Both the position numbers and the translations under genes were made by a program. A model generated the notes under the pieces. It ran no database searches. It was given only the letters and a program-made list of their open reading frames with translations, and was not told where the DNA came from. A stretch of DNA of 64,000 nucleotides from Euryodendron excelsum (lineage: Eukaryota; Streptophyta; Magnoliopsida; Ericales; Pentaphylacaceae): assembly GCA_033060915.1 (NCBI GenBank), contig CM065388.1, positions 24,889,001 to 24,953,000 of the forward strand, in the 5' to 3' direction. This document shows, piece after piece, positions 47,279 through 58,049 of this stretch; position 1 is the first letter of the stretch, and every line of letters begins with the position of its first letter.

Positions 47279-49135
47279 TCACAGGTCAAAATCGATATCA
47301 TCTGGATCAAAATCCCCGAAACCCAGCATCGGAGGAGGTGGATAACTACTCAAAGCACCACCATCCTGCAGGGAAGATAGAGCCGAAATTAGCTGCATAC
47401 AAAAAGGAACTAAGCATCAATAGAGCAAGAAGAAGCAACGAGAGAATAACTTACCCCCCCACCGCCCATCTGAGATAACCGAGCTGTCAGGGAAGCTACC
47501 TCGGCCTGGTACTGATCCCGCTCCATCTGGTACTGATCTCTCTGGTTTCTCACAGCAATAAACTCAGCTTGGGGCACATATCCTCCGGCTCAGTGCCACA
47601 AGTCAACTACTTCCTAGCCAACAGCATACCCACCGACTACTACCTCAAACCAGGAGAAGGCACCAACCGAATGAACCCCAAAGTGCGCAGCGTAGTCTGT
47701 ATCCTGGGGAAGCAGGAACTCGGCACCCGGCTGTCGCTTCTGGTAGGGGATAGGCACTCCCACCACCAAGGCTCCAAACATATACTCTGGCGGAGCTCCT
47801 GTTGATTGGAACTCCTCATGAAACTGCCACCAGTGTCGCTCTCCAAGATAGGACTCCCAAGTGTCATCACTGAGAAAAGCAGCTCTTGACAGGGACAACG
47901 GGACCAGGTACCGGACTATCTCATAATGGACTGATCCAATGAAGGGCCGCCAGATCACATCCCTCGCTTCAATCAGCTCCAGGTTAGCCCAGAGCATCAC
48001 AAAATCGGTAATCTCTGATCGCTAGGCTACCCGGTCATGAGCCCACCTCAGAGCGTGAGGATAGAGGTCATCCTCAACAACTATAGGGCGACACACCGGC
48101 AGGTACTCGTAGCTCCACCAGACAAGGAAAGGCCAGAAGCTAGTCATGTTGCCCCAACGGGAGGAAGTCCGAACCCGCATCGACCGAAGAAAGCAGCCGA
48201 AAGAAAAAGACCCCCAGTCCAACTCAGATAAGGCTCCAAGATCGGCTATTATACTCACTAAATGACATGGCACGAGTGACTTGTTGTTGTTGCAGAAGCA
48301 GCTACAGATGATATACAACACAAGTCGCCGTCTCATGATGTCTCGCCCGGTAAGCGATGGCTCAGTAGCAAAAGTACAGTCATCCTGACTGATCCACGAG
48401 ACTGGGAAGGCAGAACGCTCAGGAGGAGGCAAGTCTAACAGCAAATAGGCTTCGTCCTTACTAACTAGGTGCAGGGTGATTTGTCGGCTGACAAAGGAGA
48501 GCCCTGTAATAATCGCCCAATCCAAAGGAGTAGGACCTAACTCGAAGCCGACAAAATGAAAGGTCCTGGTCTCCCCGAACCACCTCTCAACAAGTGCTAG
48601 TACCACATGCCGGTTCAAGCGATTAGCCTGTAATCCCATAAAGGCACCGAATCTGATCTCTGCCAAGAAGGCACGGTATGATGGGACAGCCTGCTGCATG
48701 GTCACAAAAACCTGATGAACAGCTCCTCTGAAAGCTATATGTACCAGCGAAGGAGGCAAATGCTGTCTAGAATACACGCTGGGGTGATAGGCAAGATCCC
48801 TGAGTGGTGGGACGTCTGGTATCTGTAGATCTCCCAAGTCAGCATCCGGCTGCCTATGCCTAGAAAAAGCTCTCCCATAACCGGTCACCTGATCCCCAGG
48901 GCCCGGTACCTCCTCCTCGGCACCAATCTCCTCTGCAAAGGCCTACTCAACCAGAGGAAAAGGGTCGACAGGTAGCCTACTCCCCTGCCCACTCTGCCTG
49001 GAGGAGGATCGTCCGGTAGATCGTCGACTACCTTTAGATCAACTAGAGCCGCCAGTAGAATCTATCCAGGCCGCCTTCCCCGAGCGGCGCCTCCTCTCAG
49101 AACTGTCATCACCCGTGGCTACCATCTTGAAAAGG
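47279..49135 (-). pseudogene. E3 antisense PMD-like gene (best-preserved copy)
   Basis: ATG at 49133-49135, stop at 47279-47281. Order: basic Ser/Arg-rich N-terminus (SERRRRSGKAA); an acidic and proline-rich linker; the PMD-like core in the 288-codon open stretch 48022-48888, with ERWFGETRTFHFVGFELG, LDWAIITGLSF and LPPPERSAFPVSW; then WRPFIGSVHYEIVRYLVP; a coiled-coil-like end with DQYQ repeats and a glycine run; after an inferred 89-bp intron (47366-47454, GTAAGT to CTGCAG) an acidic tail ending DPDDIDFDL. Breaks: TAG at 48022-48024 (shared with E2) and two N-terminal stops near 48945 and 49040, all fitting CAG-to-TAG or CGA-to-TGA change. Function unknown. Confidence 0.8.
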
Positions 49136-50455
49136 TAAGCCAAGGTAAGTGATGTTAATATACCATCCATGCAGTTTAAATAATAGTAAAATAAAATAAA
49201 CAACTAACATAAAAAAAAAAAAATAAAGGATTTCAAATGATAAAACAAATTTCCTACATGCACATCTTGATTTTCTAACTTCAAATCAAATCTCAAGGGT
49301 TTTCCGTCTTTTTCCTTCAAAAATATTTCATTTCTAAAACTTTAACCAACTCTTTCCCTAATTTTTAAAAAATTTCGGCAGAGTCCCGTTTAAAAATGGC
49401 CCCTAAAACACCCATGACATCAACACAAAATACAAAACGTGCACTTTCCAACATAACAATCACATAACAACCGCACTCGCGCACTTCTTTCAATTTTTTG
49501 AAATTTTCAAAACACATGTTTTATTCTTCAAATAAATCAATGGTTTTCAAAAGTCTCACGAAATTTTTCAAAATCACCTCAAATGTTTTCTAAAATATTT
49601 CACTATTTTTCCAAATTTCAAACTTTAAAAATTTCATCAATATCTCAAGTTTTCTTAATTTTTCAATTTTTTAAAATATTTTTCTACGTTTCAAAAAATC
49701 AAAAATTTACTGAGTTTTCAAAAAATCACGAAACTTCGTACGGTTGTTAAACACATTTTTCTAAGGCACATTGCACAAAAATATAACCAGAAAACCCAAT
49801 GCCCATGCATGTAGGAACAGATCCCCGATTCCTGTAGAAAAACCTCTTTGCATAATCATGAAAAATCATTCAAATTCAATCAAACAACCACCAAAATGCA
49901 AAAACAACATCACCAAAGTGTTCAAAGCATATCAAAACATCAATTTCCACTATTCACATGATTCAAACAAAGTTCTACACATCAAAATCAACAAATTTTG
50001 AAAACTCACTTTTTGGAAGTTCTCTGGCGAAATCTTCTCTTCCGGCGACTTTTCCGGCGACGTGGTCTCCTTCCAGCAATCACCTGTGGTCTCCAAGAAG
50101 TACTCCTTCAATGTCCACGATGGATTCCTCGCAATGCCTCATAGATTTGCGAAAACTCTTCAAATCCCGTAAGTGTTCGAACCAGAAAATTTTTTGGTTT
50201 TAATCCTAAGCCTGGCGCCACTAGCAGAGGCGCCAAGGTTTTTCGGCCAAAGGCGCCACTCCTAGTGGCGCCAGTGTCCACTTTTGGGAACTTTGCCCTT
50301 TTTCCCGCCAAAACTCGTTTTCGAAGGCCTTTTTGGCCCATTATCCGTTTTCGACCCCCATTGTCGAAAGATTTCTAATGTCCGTCCCTCCGACTACCTC
50401 GTGGTCAACATGGGACTCTTACTCTTATCATTTTCTGTCTTTGATAAGTAAAGAC
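49136..50455 (-). other. E3 antisense-gene upstream region: intron, 5' exon, promoter-like block
   Basis: Read leftwards from 50455: TTTCCCGCC (50301-50309, minus-strand view GGCGGGAAA), GGCGCC palindrome cluster 50214-50272, exon, donor GTGAGT (50004-50009), A/T-rich intron, and acceptor at the CAAG before the ATG (a good CAG in E1). Inferred intron about 0.87 kb. No conserved frame upstream of the ATG. Confidence 0.58.
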
Positions 50456-50472
50456 AGAAAAAGAGGGGCAGC
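50432..50472 (+). promoter_or_regulatory. E3 PPT with upstream hairpin
   Basis: TTTCTGTCTTT (50432-50442) pairs perfectly with AAAGACAGAAA (50450-50460). The purine tract AGAAAAAGAGGGG (50456-50468) overlaps the right arm, and CAGC joins it to the LTR. Confidence 0.82.
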
Positions 50473-50667
50473 TCTAAGCACCCCATTTTTTACCGCTCGG
50501 TAGTCTACACTCCATCCAGACTTGTGTTCAAGTCATTATGGGCATATTCCAACTAAAACCAACTTTCTAAGTCCAAATCCCGTCACTCCATCGCTTTGCG
50601 GGCCCGCCAAGCCCAAATAGAGGCAAAATGACCGAAATGCCCTTAGGGGCATTATTCTCTCCAATTC

Positions 50668-52065
50668 CAATTCCAACTCCTCTCTCGAGACAGTTTATTC
50701 CTCGAGACGGTTCCTAATCAGGCACGTCTTTTCGAAGACGATAAGTCCCCTTTCTAATCCCTCTCGAGAGACAGTTTACTCCTCGAGATGGTTCCAAATT
50801 AGGCACGTCTTTTTGAAGAAGATAAGTCCCCTTTCCAATCCCTCTCTCGAGACGACTCCAAATCAGGCACGTCTTTTCGAAGACGATAAGACCCCTTTCA
50901 AATCCCTCTCTCGAGACAATTTATTCCTCAAGATGGTTCCAAATCAGGCACGTCTTTTCGAAGATGATAAGTCCCCTTTCCAATCCCTCTCTTGAGACGG
51001 TTTATTCCTCGAGACGGTTCCAAATCAGGCACGTCTTTTCAAAGACGATAAATCCCAGTTCCAATCCCTCTCTCAAGACAATTTATTCCTCAAGACGGTC
51101 CTAAATCAGGCATGTCTTTTCGAAGACGATAAGACCCCTTTCCAATCCCTCTCTCGAGATAGTTTATTCCTCGAGACGGTCTGAGTAGCAGAAATACTCG
51201 TAAACATAACAACCGTCCGAGTAGCGGAAATACTCGTAAACAGGTCGACATAGGGAATTGCCAACAAACCCCTGTGTCACGACGACCGCTGTCAGAGGGG
51301 TGGAAATACTCAAAACCCAGGTTAACACCAATACCTGCTAGCCCACTTTGCTGAAAAATGACCAAACTGCGCCTTGGGCCTTTTTCGAGACTTTTCGGTC
51401 AAGATGACCATTTTGCCCCTAGGCATCCGAACGCCCCGGGAACCACACCGGCTCTGGGTATCAAACCGGTAACCTCCCGAGAATGCTTCTTATAGTATTC
51501 TCAACCTTTCCTTATCTTTCCGGATCATTCCGAGTCTGTTCCGGCCAACCCGATACAATATGACCATTTTGTCCCTAGAGGGCCGGTCTCCTTTTCCGAC
51601 CACACCGGCTCTAGGTATCAAGCCGGTAACCTTCTAAGACTGCTTTTTATAGTGTTCTCAACCTCCTTTTATTTTTCCGGATCATTCTGAGTCAGTTTCG
51701 AAAAACCCGGTACAAAATGACCGTTTTGCCCCTGGTGGGCCGATCTCCTTTTCTGACCACACCAGCTCTAGGTATCAAACCGGTAATCCTCCAAGATTAC
51801 TTCTTATAGTATTCTCAACCTTCCTCTATCCTTCCGGATTATTCCGAGTCAGTTTCAGCAAACTCCGTGCGAAATGACCGTTTTGCCCCTGGTGGGCCGG
51901 TCACCTCTTCTGACCACACCGGCTCTGGGTATCAAACCGGAAACCTTTGAGAACATTCTGAATAATGTTTTCAAATCTTAAGTCTTCTTCCGGGACAGTC
52001 CAAGTCCGTCCCGGTAGCTTCCCGACCCGATTGACCGTTTTACCCTAAAGGCCCGGTCAACCCTT
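50668..52065. repeat. U3 tandem-repeat zone of E3 3' LTR
   Basis: Six units of about 83-90 bp (50668-51183), one shortened, then R2 units near 51183 and 51218, then over four 155-bp units with anchors near 51404, 51560, 51716 and 51875. The copy number differs slightly from the 5' LTR. Confidence 0.86.
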
Positions 52066-52786
52066 CCGACACATCCTATCCTCATTTTTCAAGTCAAATA
52101 CCTCTGCGACACTATTTTAAGTGTTCTTGCTCTTTTCCAGCTTTCCGGGTCATTCCCGGTCTTCCAAACTCCTTCCCAGACTTTCCGGAGTCACTCTTAG
52201 TGAAGCCAGACTAAAAATTGCATGATGGTCACTAGTACAGGCGCCCAAATCTAGTCAAAGATACGTTGCTTGCCGACCTTAAACATTTCCTAAATGGCTG
52301 GCGCCACTAGGAGTGGCTCGAGTGGAAAGTTTGGTCTGGCGCCACTGCAACAGGCGCCAGTGTTATCTAACCTTCATAAGTACAGAGCCTCTTCCAGCGT
52401 GAAGGAGGTCCACAAACTCAGTCTAAAAATCATATATTTCGATATACAGAGCTCGTGCACTCCCTAAACCCTAACTCCCTAGGTTTTCCAAACCCTAGCC
52501 ACCATACACAAACCCTAGCCTTCTATACACTCATACATACCCCCATACACTCATACACTAGCCTTCAACCTCCTTTGAAGACTTGAAAGGCTGTAATCTA
52601 AAGTTTAAAGACAACTCTTGAAGATTGAAGATGAAGATCAAGACGAAGACCGAAGACCAAAGACAAGCAAGGCGCACAAAATAAACAAGACATACGGTAG
52701 GTTTTCTATTTAAATTTTTGCACTCCCCCCTCTCTCTTCTCTCTCCTAACCCACTTGAGTTTTCTCTATTTTTATCTCCCATCTCT

Positions 52787-52806
52787 TTTCCCCCCCCCCC
52801 CTTTCT
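52787..52806. repeat. Short poly-C tract
   Basis: About 12 C inside a T/C-rich stretch before CTTTGCATGC; sibling LTRs have six or seven C here. Confidence 0.7.
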
Positions 52807-52989
52807 TTGCATGCTTGAAACAAGGGGACTCCCAGTCTATGTGTAGGATTAGACTATCGAACGGTCACCATGTTGGGGGCTTTCCTTTAGGCTAACCGGA
52901 GACCACGTGGGTCCGGCCCCCTTGATTATGTGGTGAAACCATAACCTTGTATGTACACGACCCCAAATTGCATTGTGCATATCATGATC

Positions 52990-54845
52990 ATGCATCTTTC
53001 AAAAATCGTTTTCAAACTCGTTTTCAAAATCGTTTTCAAACTTGTTTTCAAAATTGCATCAAAATCTCCTTTTCAAAATATGTTTTCAAAATCACAATCC
53101 TAGGATGATTTTAGCTTTTTCATGACTAGGGTTGCTTTAGGAAAGTGTTACATTTAAAGTGACCAACATAGTTCATATTTTCAACCTTTCTTGTTTTCCA
53201 AAACCAGTTTCATAAAGTGGTTCTAGCCTTCTTATGGTTAGAATCGCTTTAGGAAAGTGAGATGTTTTTATACCTTCTAAAAACTCTCTTTTCAAATTCC
53301 TCTTCCTAAAAATCTCTTTTCCAACATGCTTTCCAAAAGCTCCTTTTTCCAAAATTATTCTCTAAAAACTCTATTCAAAACTTTCCTTTTTCAACTCCTT
53401 TCCAAAACGCTCTCTTCAAAGTCCATTTTCCAAAAGCATTCCCTAGGTCTCTTTCCTAGAAAAACTCTCCCAAAAAATCTTTCCAAAAACTCTCTTTCCA
53501 AAATCTCCCTTCTAGAAACTCCCCTCTAGGATTTTTCTTCTAAATCTTCGTTTCCAAAAACGCACTTTCTAAAAACTCTTTCCTTAGTGCCCAAGTCAAG
53601 CCCTAGAACCCACCATTAGGAAACCCTAATTCTCTTTCCAAAAATATAGTTTTCAAACTTGCCTTAAAACCTAAATTTCCAAAACCTCTTGTTTTCCACA
53701 TCCAAACTATACACATTTCCAAAACCTCTTTTCTACATCAAAATTATAATTTTTCAAATCTACGGTTTCTAGAAATTTCCTTTTCCAAATTCTTGTCAAA
53801 TCAAAATTTTCCTTTAGGACACCAAATCCAATCTTCTCGTTTAGGAAACTAGATCCCATCCTCCATTTTTTGGAAACAAAATCAAACCATTGTTTTTCGA
53901 AACCAAATCCAATCCCTTCCTAATCCAAACCTTTCTTAATTTAACTCCTTCCTAATTTCCTACCTTCCTAAACCATAAGTTTCCTAAACCTAAACTTCAA
54001 ATCTTTCCTTAAATTTCAAAATCCAAATCTTTCCTAAATCGAATCCTTCCTAATCTTCTCATTTCCTAAATCTTAAGTTTTCAAAACTTGAACATAAAAA
54101 TCTTTCCTAAATTTTAAAACTCAATTTCCACATCCTTCCTAATTCCACCCTTTTCTAATTCCGTCCCTTTCCAAATCTTGACTCTCCTAACCTAGGTGTT
54201 CAAGCCTTTCTTAAATTCAAACTTTTTCTAATCTCAAGATTTTCTAAAACTCTAAAACTTTCCAATTCTAAAACCTTTCTAAACTCAAAGCTTTCTTAAA
54301 TCAAGACTTTCTTAAGTTGAAACTTTCCTATTTCAAAACTTTCTAATCTCAAAACTTTCCAATTTTCAAAACTTTCCAAATTCTAAACTTTCCAACTTTC
54401 AAAACTTCCTACTTTTGAAAACCTTTTCTAAAACAACTCTTTCTTAAGTTGAAACTTTCCTAATTCAAAACTTTCCTAAGTTGAAACTTTCTTAATTCAA
54501 AACTTTCCTAATTTCGAAACTTTCTTAACTTGAAAACTTCTCTAATTGAAAACTTTCCAAAAATGAAACTTTCCAAATTCGAAACTTTCCTAATTCAAAC
54601 CTTTCCTAATTCTAATTTTTCTCCAATCTTCCAAGTCCAAGTGTTCAAGTCAATTTTTCTCCAAAATCCTTCCAAGTCAAATCCAATCTTTCTTTTTGAA
54701 GTCCTTAAGTCTAGGTTTCCTAAAACCGAGTTTTCCAAAGTCAAGACTTTTTAAATCTTTCAATCAAAGTTCAACTTCTCAATCTTCTAATCCAATTTTC
54801 AATTCAATCTCTTTCTTCGAATCCAACAATCTCTTTTCAATCGGA
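52990..54845 (+). repeat. G-poor low-complexity R/U5 segment of E3 3' LTR
   Basis: Counterpart of 39060-40830, with small insertions and deletions between the two. Confidence 0.8.
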
Positions 54846-55689
54846 CTCTTGTCTGAACTACGACTGACCTGATTCCTCCAAAAGGATACGTAGGCAACCC
54901 TCATGGGTGCGGTCACAATTTCTTTCAAATTTTAAATTTCGTCACATTTTCCAAATCTCAAATTCTACAATTTTTTTTTTCAAATCTCTAATCTATTTTC
55001 AAACTTCCAATTTCAAATTTCTATTTCCAGTTTTTCAAACTTTCCAATTTCAATTCCAAAACTTCAAATTTATTTTCAAATCAAATCAATTTTAAATCAA
55101 TCTCTTTCCAAATCCATTTTTCAATACTCTTTCCTTGCACTTGCATATCATGCATCATGTTAGTTCCTTTCCAAAGCATTTTTTTTCAAAGTGGATAGGA
55201 TTGAACATTAGTTAGTTAAAGACTCTCATAGGTGAATTTAGGGTTGAATGACATGTAGGTACCGAAAGGGCGGGGTAGGGTGATGACTTAGTGTGTCTTC
55301 CATACACGTAACCAACCTCTGAACCTAGGATCACTGATTTCAAAGACCAAAAACGGAGTTATTTTTCAAAAAGGGCTAAATATTTTCTAAAGGTTACCAA
55401 ACGACCTATTTTCTTAAAAACCCTCTCTTGAGGAGATATTTTCAAAAACTTTTTTCCAAAAACCCTAAGTATAGTTTTCGAATTATGCTTAGTTTTTAGG
55501 TAGCCTAACTCATCTTAATCAAGTTAGGTGGCGACTCCAAACCTTTTTCAAAAGCCCTTTATTCAACTCAATTTTCAATTCAAACCTAGTCGCACTCATT
55601 CTTCTAGGAGGGTGAGTTCTAACGAGAGAGTACAGCATTTTTCCCGCTTGTGTGAGTATTCCTCGAGTGCGAAAAATCTGGGCATGACA

Positions 55690-56698
55690 CCACCAAACGA
55701 GGAAAGGCTAGAAACTAGTCATGTTGCCCCAACGAGAAGAAGTTCGAACCCGCATCGACCGAAGAAAGCAGCCAAAAGAAAAGGACCCCCAATCTATCTC
55801 AGACAAAGCTCTAAGATCGGCTACTATTCTCATCAACCGACATGGCACGAGCGACTTGTTGTTGTTGCAGAAGCAGCTAAAGATGATGTACAAAACAAGT
55901 CACCGTCTCATAATATCCCGCCTGGCAAGCGATGGCTCAATAGCAAAAGTACGGTCATCCTGACTGATCCACAAGACTGGGAAGGCAGAACGCTCAGGAG
56001 GAGGCAAGTCCAACAGTAAACAGGCCTCGTCCCTCTGACTGAATGCAGGGTGATCCACCAGCCAACAAAGGAAAGCCCTGTGATGATCGCCCAATCCAAG
56101 GGAGTGGGACCTAGCTCGAAGCCGACAAAGTGGAAGGTCCCGGTCTCTCCAAACCATCTCTCAACCAATGCCAGTACTAAATGCCGGCTCAGGTGGTTAG
56201 CTTGTAATCCCATGAAAGCCCCTAATCCAATCTCCGCCAAGAAGGCGCGGTATAATGGGGCAGCCCGCTGCATAGTCACAAAGATCTGATGAACAGCCCC
56301 TCTGAAAGTTGTATATACCCGCAGAGGGGGCAAATGCTGTCTAAAGTACATGCTGGGGTGGTAAGCAAGATCCTCGAGTAGTGGGACGTCCGGAATCTGC
56401 AGATCTCCCAAATCAGCATCCGTCTACCTATGCCTGGAGGAAGCTCTCCCATAATCGGTCACCTGATCCCTAAGGCTCGGTACCTCCTCTTTGGCACCAA
56501 TCTCCTCTTCGAAAGCCTGTTCAACTGGGGGAAAGGGGTCGACAGGCGGCCTACTCCCCTGACCACTCTAACTAGATGCTGCCTGCCAGTAGACCGTCGG
56601 CTACCCCTGGACCGGCTAGAGCCGCTAGTGGAATATGTCCGAGCCGCCTTCCCCGAGCGGCGTCTCCTCTCAAAGTCGTCATCACCTGCATCTGCCAT
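55690..56698 (-). pseudogene. E2 antisense PMD-like gene, 5' part
   Basis: The right CCACC copy is at 55690-55694. ATG at 56696-56698 (begins MADAGDDDFERRRRSGKAAR). Open pieces at 55908-56411 and 56459-56734 lie in different frames. A small deletion near 56040 and a substituted stretch near 56575 disrupt the linker. Contains RWFGETGTFHFVGFELGP. Confidence 0.72.
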
Positions 56699-58009
56699 AT
56701 TGAAAAGGTAAGCCAAGATGAGAAGTGTTAACATATCGAGCAGACAATGGACATAATAACGTAAAATGAAATAAACAACTAATACAAAAAATAAATAAAT
56801 AAAAAGATTTCAAATGATAAGTCAAAAATGAAATTTTCACACATCTTGATTTTCTAACTTTACATTCAATCTCAAGGGTTTTCTGTCTTTTTCCTTCAAA
56901 AAGATTTTATTTCTAAAAACTTTTTCTAACTCTTCCTCTAATTTTTAAAATTTTGGCAGAGTCTTGTTCAAAAGTGGCCCCTACAACACCCATGACATCA
57001 ACACAAAACACAAAATGTGCACTTTACATTGTCACAATCACATAATATCAGCACCCGTGCACACTTTTTAATTTTTCAAAATTTTCAAAACACATGTTTT
57101 ATTTTTCCAATAATGGTTTTCATACAATGCCTTAAATTTCTTTAAAATCATTTCAAATTTTTTTCAAAAATATTCCTACATCTTTCAAAATTTTAAACTC
57201 TAAAAATTTCATCAATTTCTTGAGTTTTCTTAATTTTCCTAATTTTCTAAGTATTTTCTTATTTTTTAAAAAATCAAAAATTCACCGAGTTTTCAAAAAA
57301 TCACGAAACTTCATACGGTTGATAAACACATTTTTCTAAGGCACATGGCACAAAAAAAAAAAGCAAGAAAACTCCATGCCCAAGTCTGTAGGAACAAATC
57401 TCCTATTCCTACAAAAAACCCCTTCACATATTCATATAAAATCATTCAAATTCAATCATACAAGCACCAAAATGCAAAAATACCTTCACCATCATGTTGA
57501 AAACATATCAAAACATCAATTTCCACTATTCACATGATTCAAACGAAATTCTACACATCAAAATCAACAAAAATTTGAAAACTCACTTCTTGGAAGTTCT
57601 CTGACGAAATTTTCTCTTCCGGTGACTTTTCTGGCGATGTGGTCTCCTTCCGGCAATCACTTGTGGTCTCCAAGAAGTGCCCCTTCAATGTTCAAGTCAG
57701 TTTCCTCGCAAACACTCTCGATTCTCCACAAAACTCCCAAAATCCTGCAAGCATTTGAATAAGGATTTTTCTAGTTTTCATCCCACGCCTAGCACCACTA
57801 ATAGAGGCACCAAGCCAACTTTGCCAAAGGCGCCACTGCTAGTAGTGCTAGTTTTCAATTCTGGGCAACTTTCGCCCTTTTCCCGCCAAATCTCATTTTC
57901 GAAGGCCTTTTTAGCCCGATATCCATTTTCAACCCTCGTTGTCGAAAAATTTCCAATGTCCGTCCCTCCAACTGCCTCACGGTCAACATGGGACACTTAT
58001 TTTTATCAT
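56699..58009 (-). other. E2 antisense-gene upstream region
   Basis: TTTTCCCGCC at 57879-57888, decayed GGCGCC words 57787-57850, exon, donor GTGAGT at 57581-57586, and an A/T-rich intron of about 0.88 kb to the ATG. The acceptor reads TTTTCAAT here, so it has probably decayed. Confidence 0.55.
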
Positions 58010-58049
58010 TTTCTGTCTTTGACAAGCAAAGATAGAAAAAAGGGGCAGC
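58010..58049 (+). promoter_or_regulatory. E2 PPT with upstream hairpin
   Basis: TTTCTGTCTTTG (58010-58021) pairs with CAAAGATAGAAA (58027-58038), one mismatch. Purine tract AGAAAAAAGGGG, then CAGC and the LTR. Confidence 0.82.

Larger units (their letters stand above)
36623..55689 (+). mobile_element. E3: complete gag-only Tat/Ogre-like element (19.07 kb)
   Basis: The most complete copy and the only one without a nested insertion. Order: 5' LTR 36623-41686, PBS, leader, gag, spacer, antisense PMD gene, PPT, 3' LTR 50473-55689, flanked by CCACC. The internal region of 8.8 kb contains no pol gene. It inserted into the antisense PMD gene of E2 in the same orientation, so it is younger than E2. 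Confidence 0.96.
50473..55689 (+). mobile_element. E3 3' LTR (5,217 bp)
   Basis: Starts TCTAAGCACC (TG changed to TC) and ends GCATGACA. The TATA box has decayed to CATAAGTA at 52375-52382, and the preceding GGCGCC cluster is shorter than in the 5' LTR. G-poor field about 52990-54845. In the conserved 3' block, TGGCGACTCC at 55529-55538 exactly repeats the first ten PBS bases. Confidence 0.95.

Noticed and set aside
55528..56019. 163-codon plus-strand frame crossing the E3/E2 junction
   Set aside because: It spans an LTR end and the reverse strand of the PMD gene, so it is a shadow of the antisense frame joined by chance to LTR sequence.
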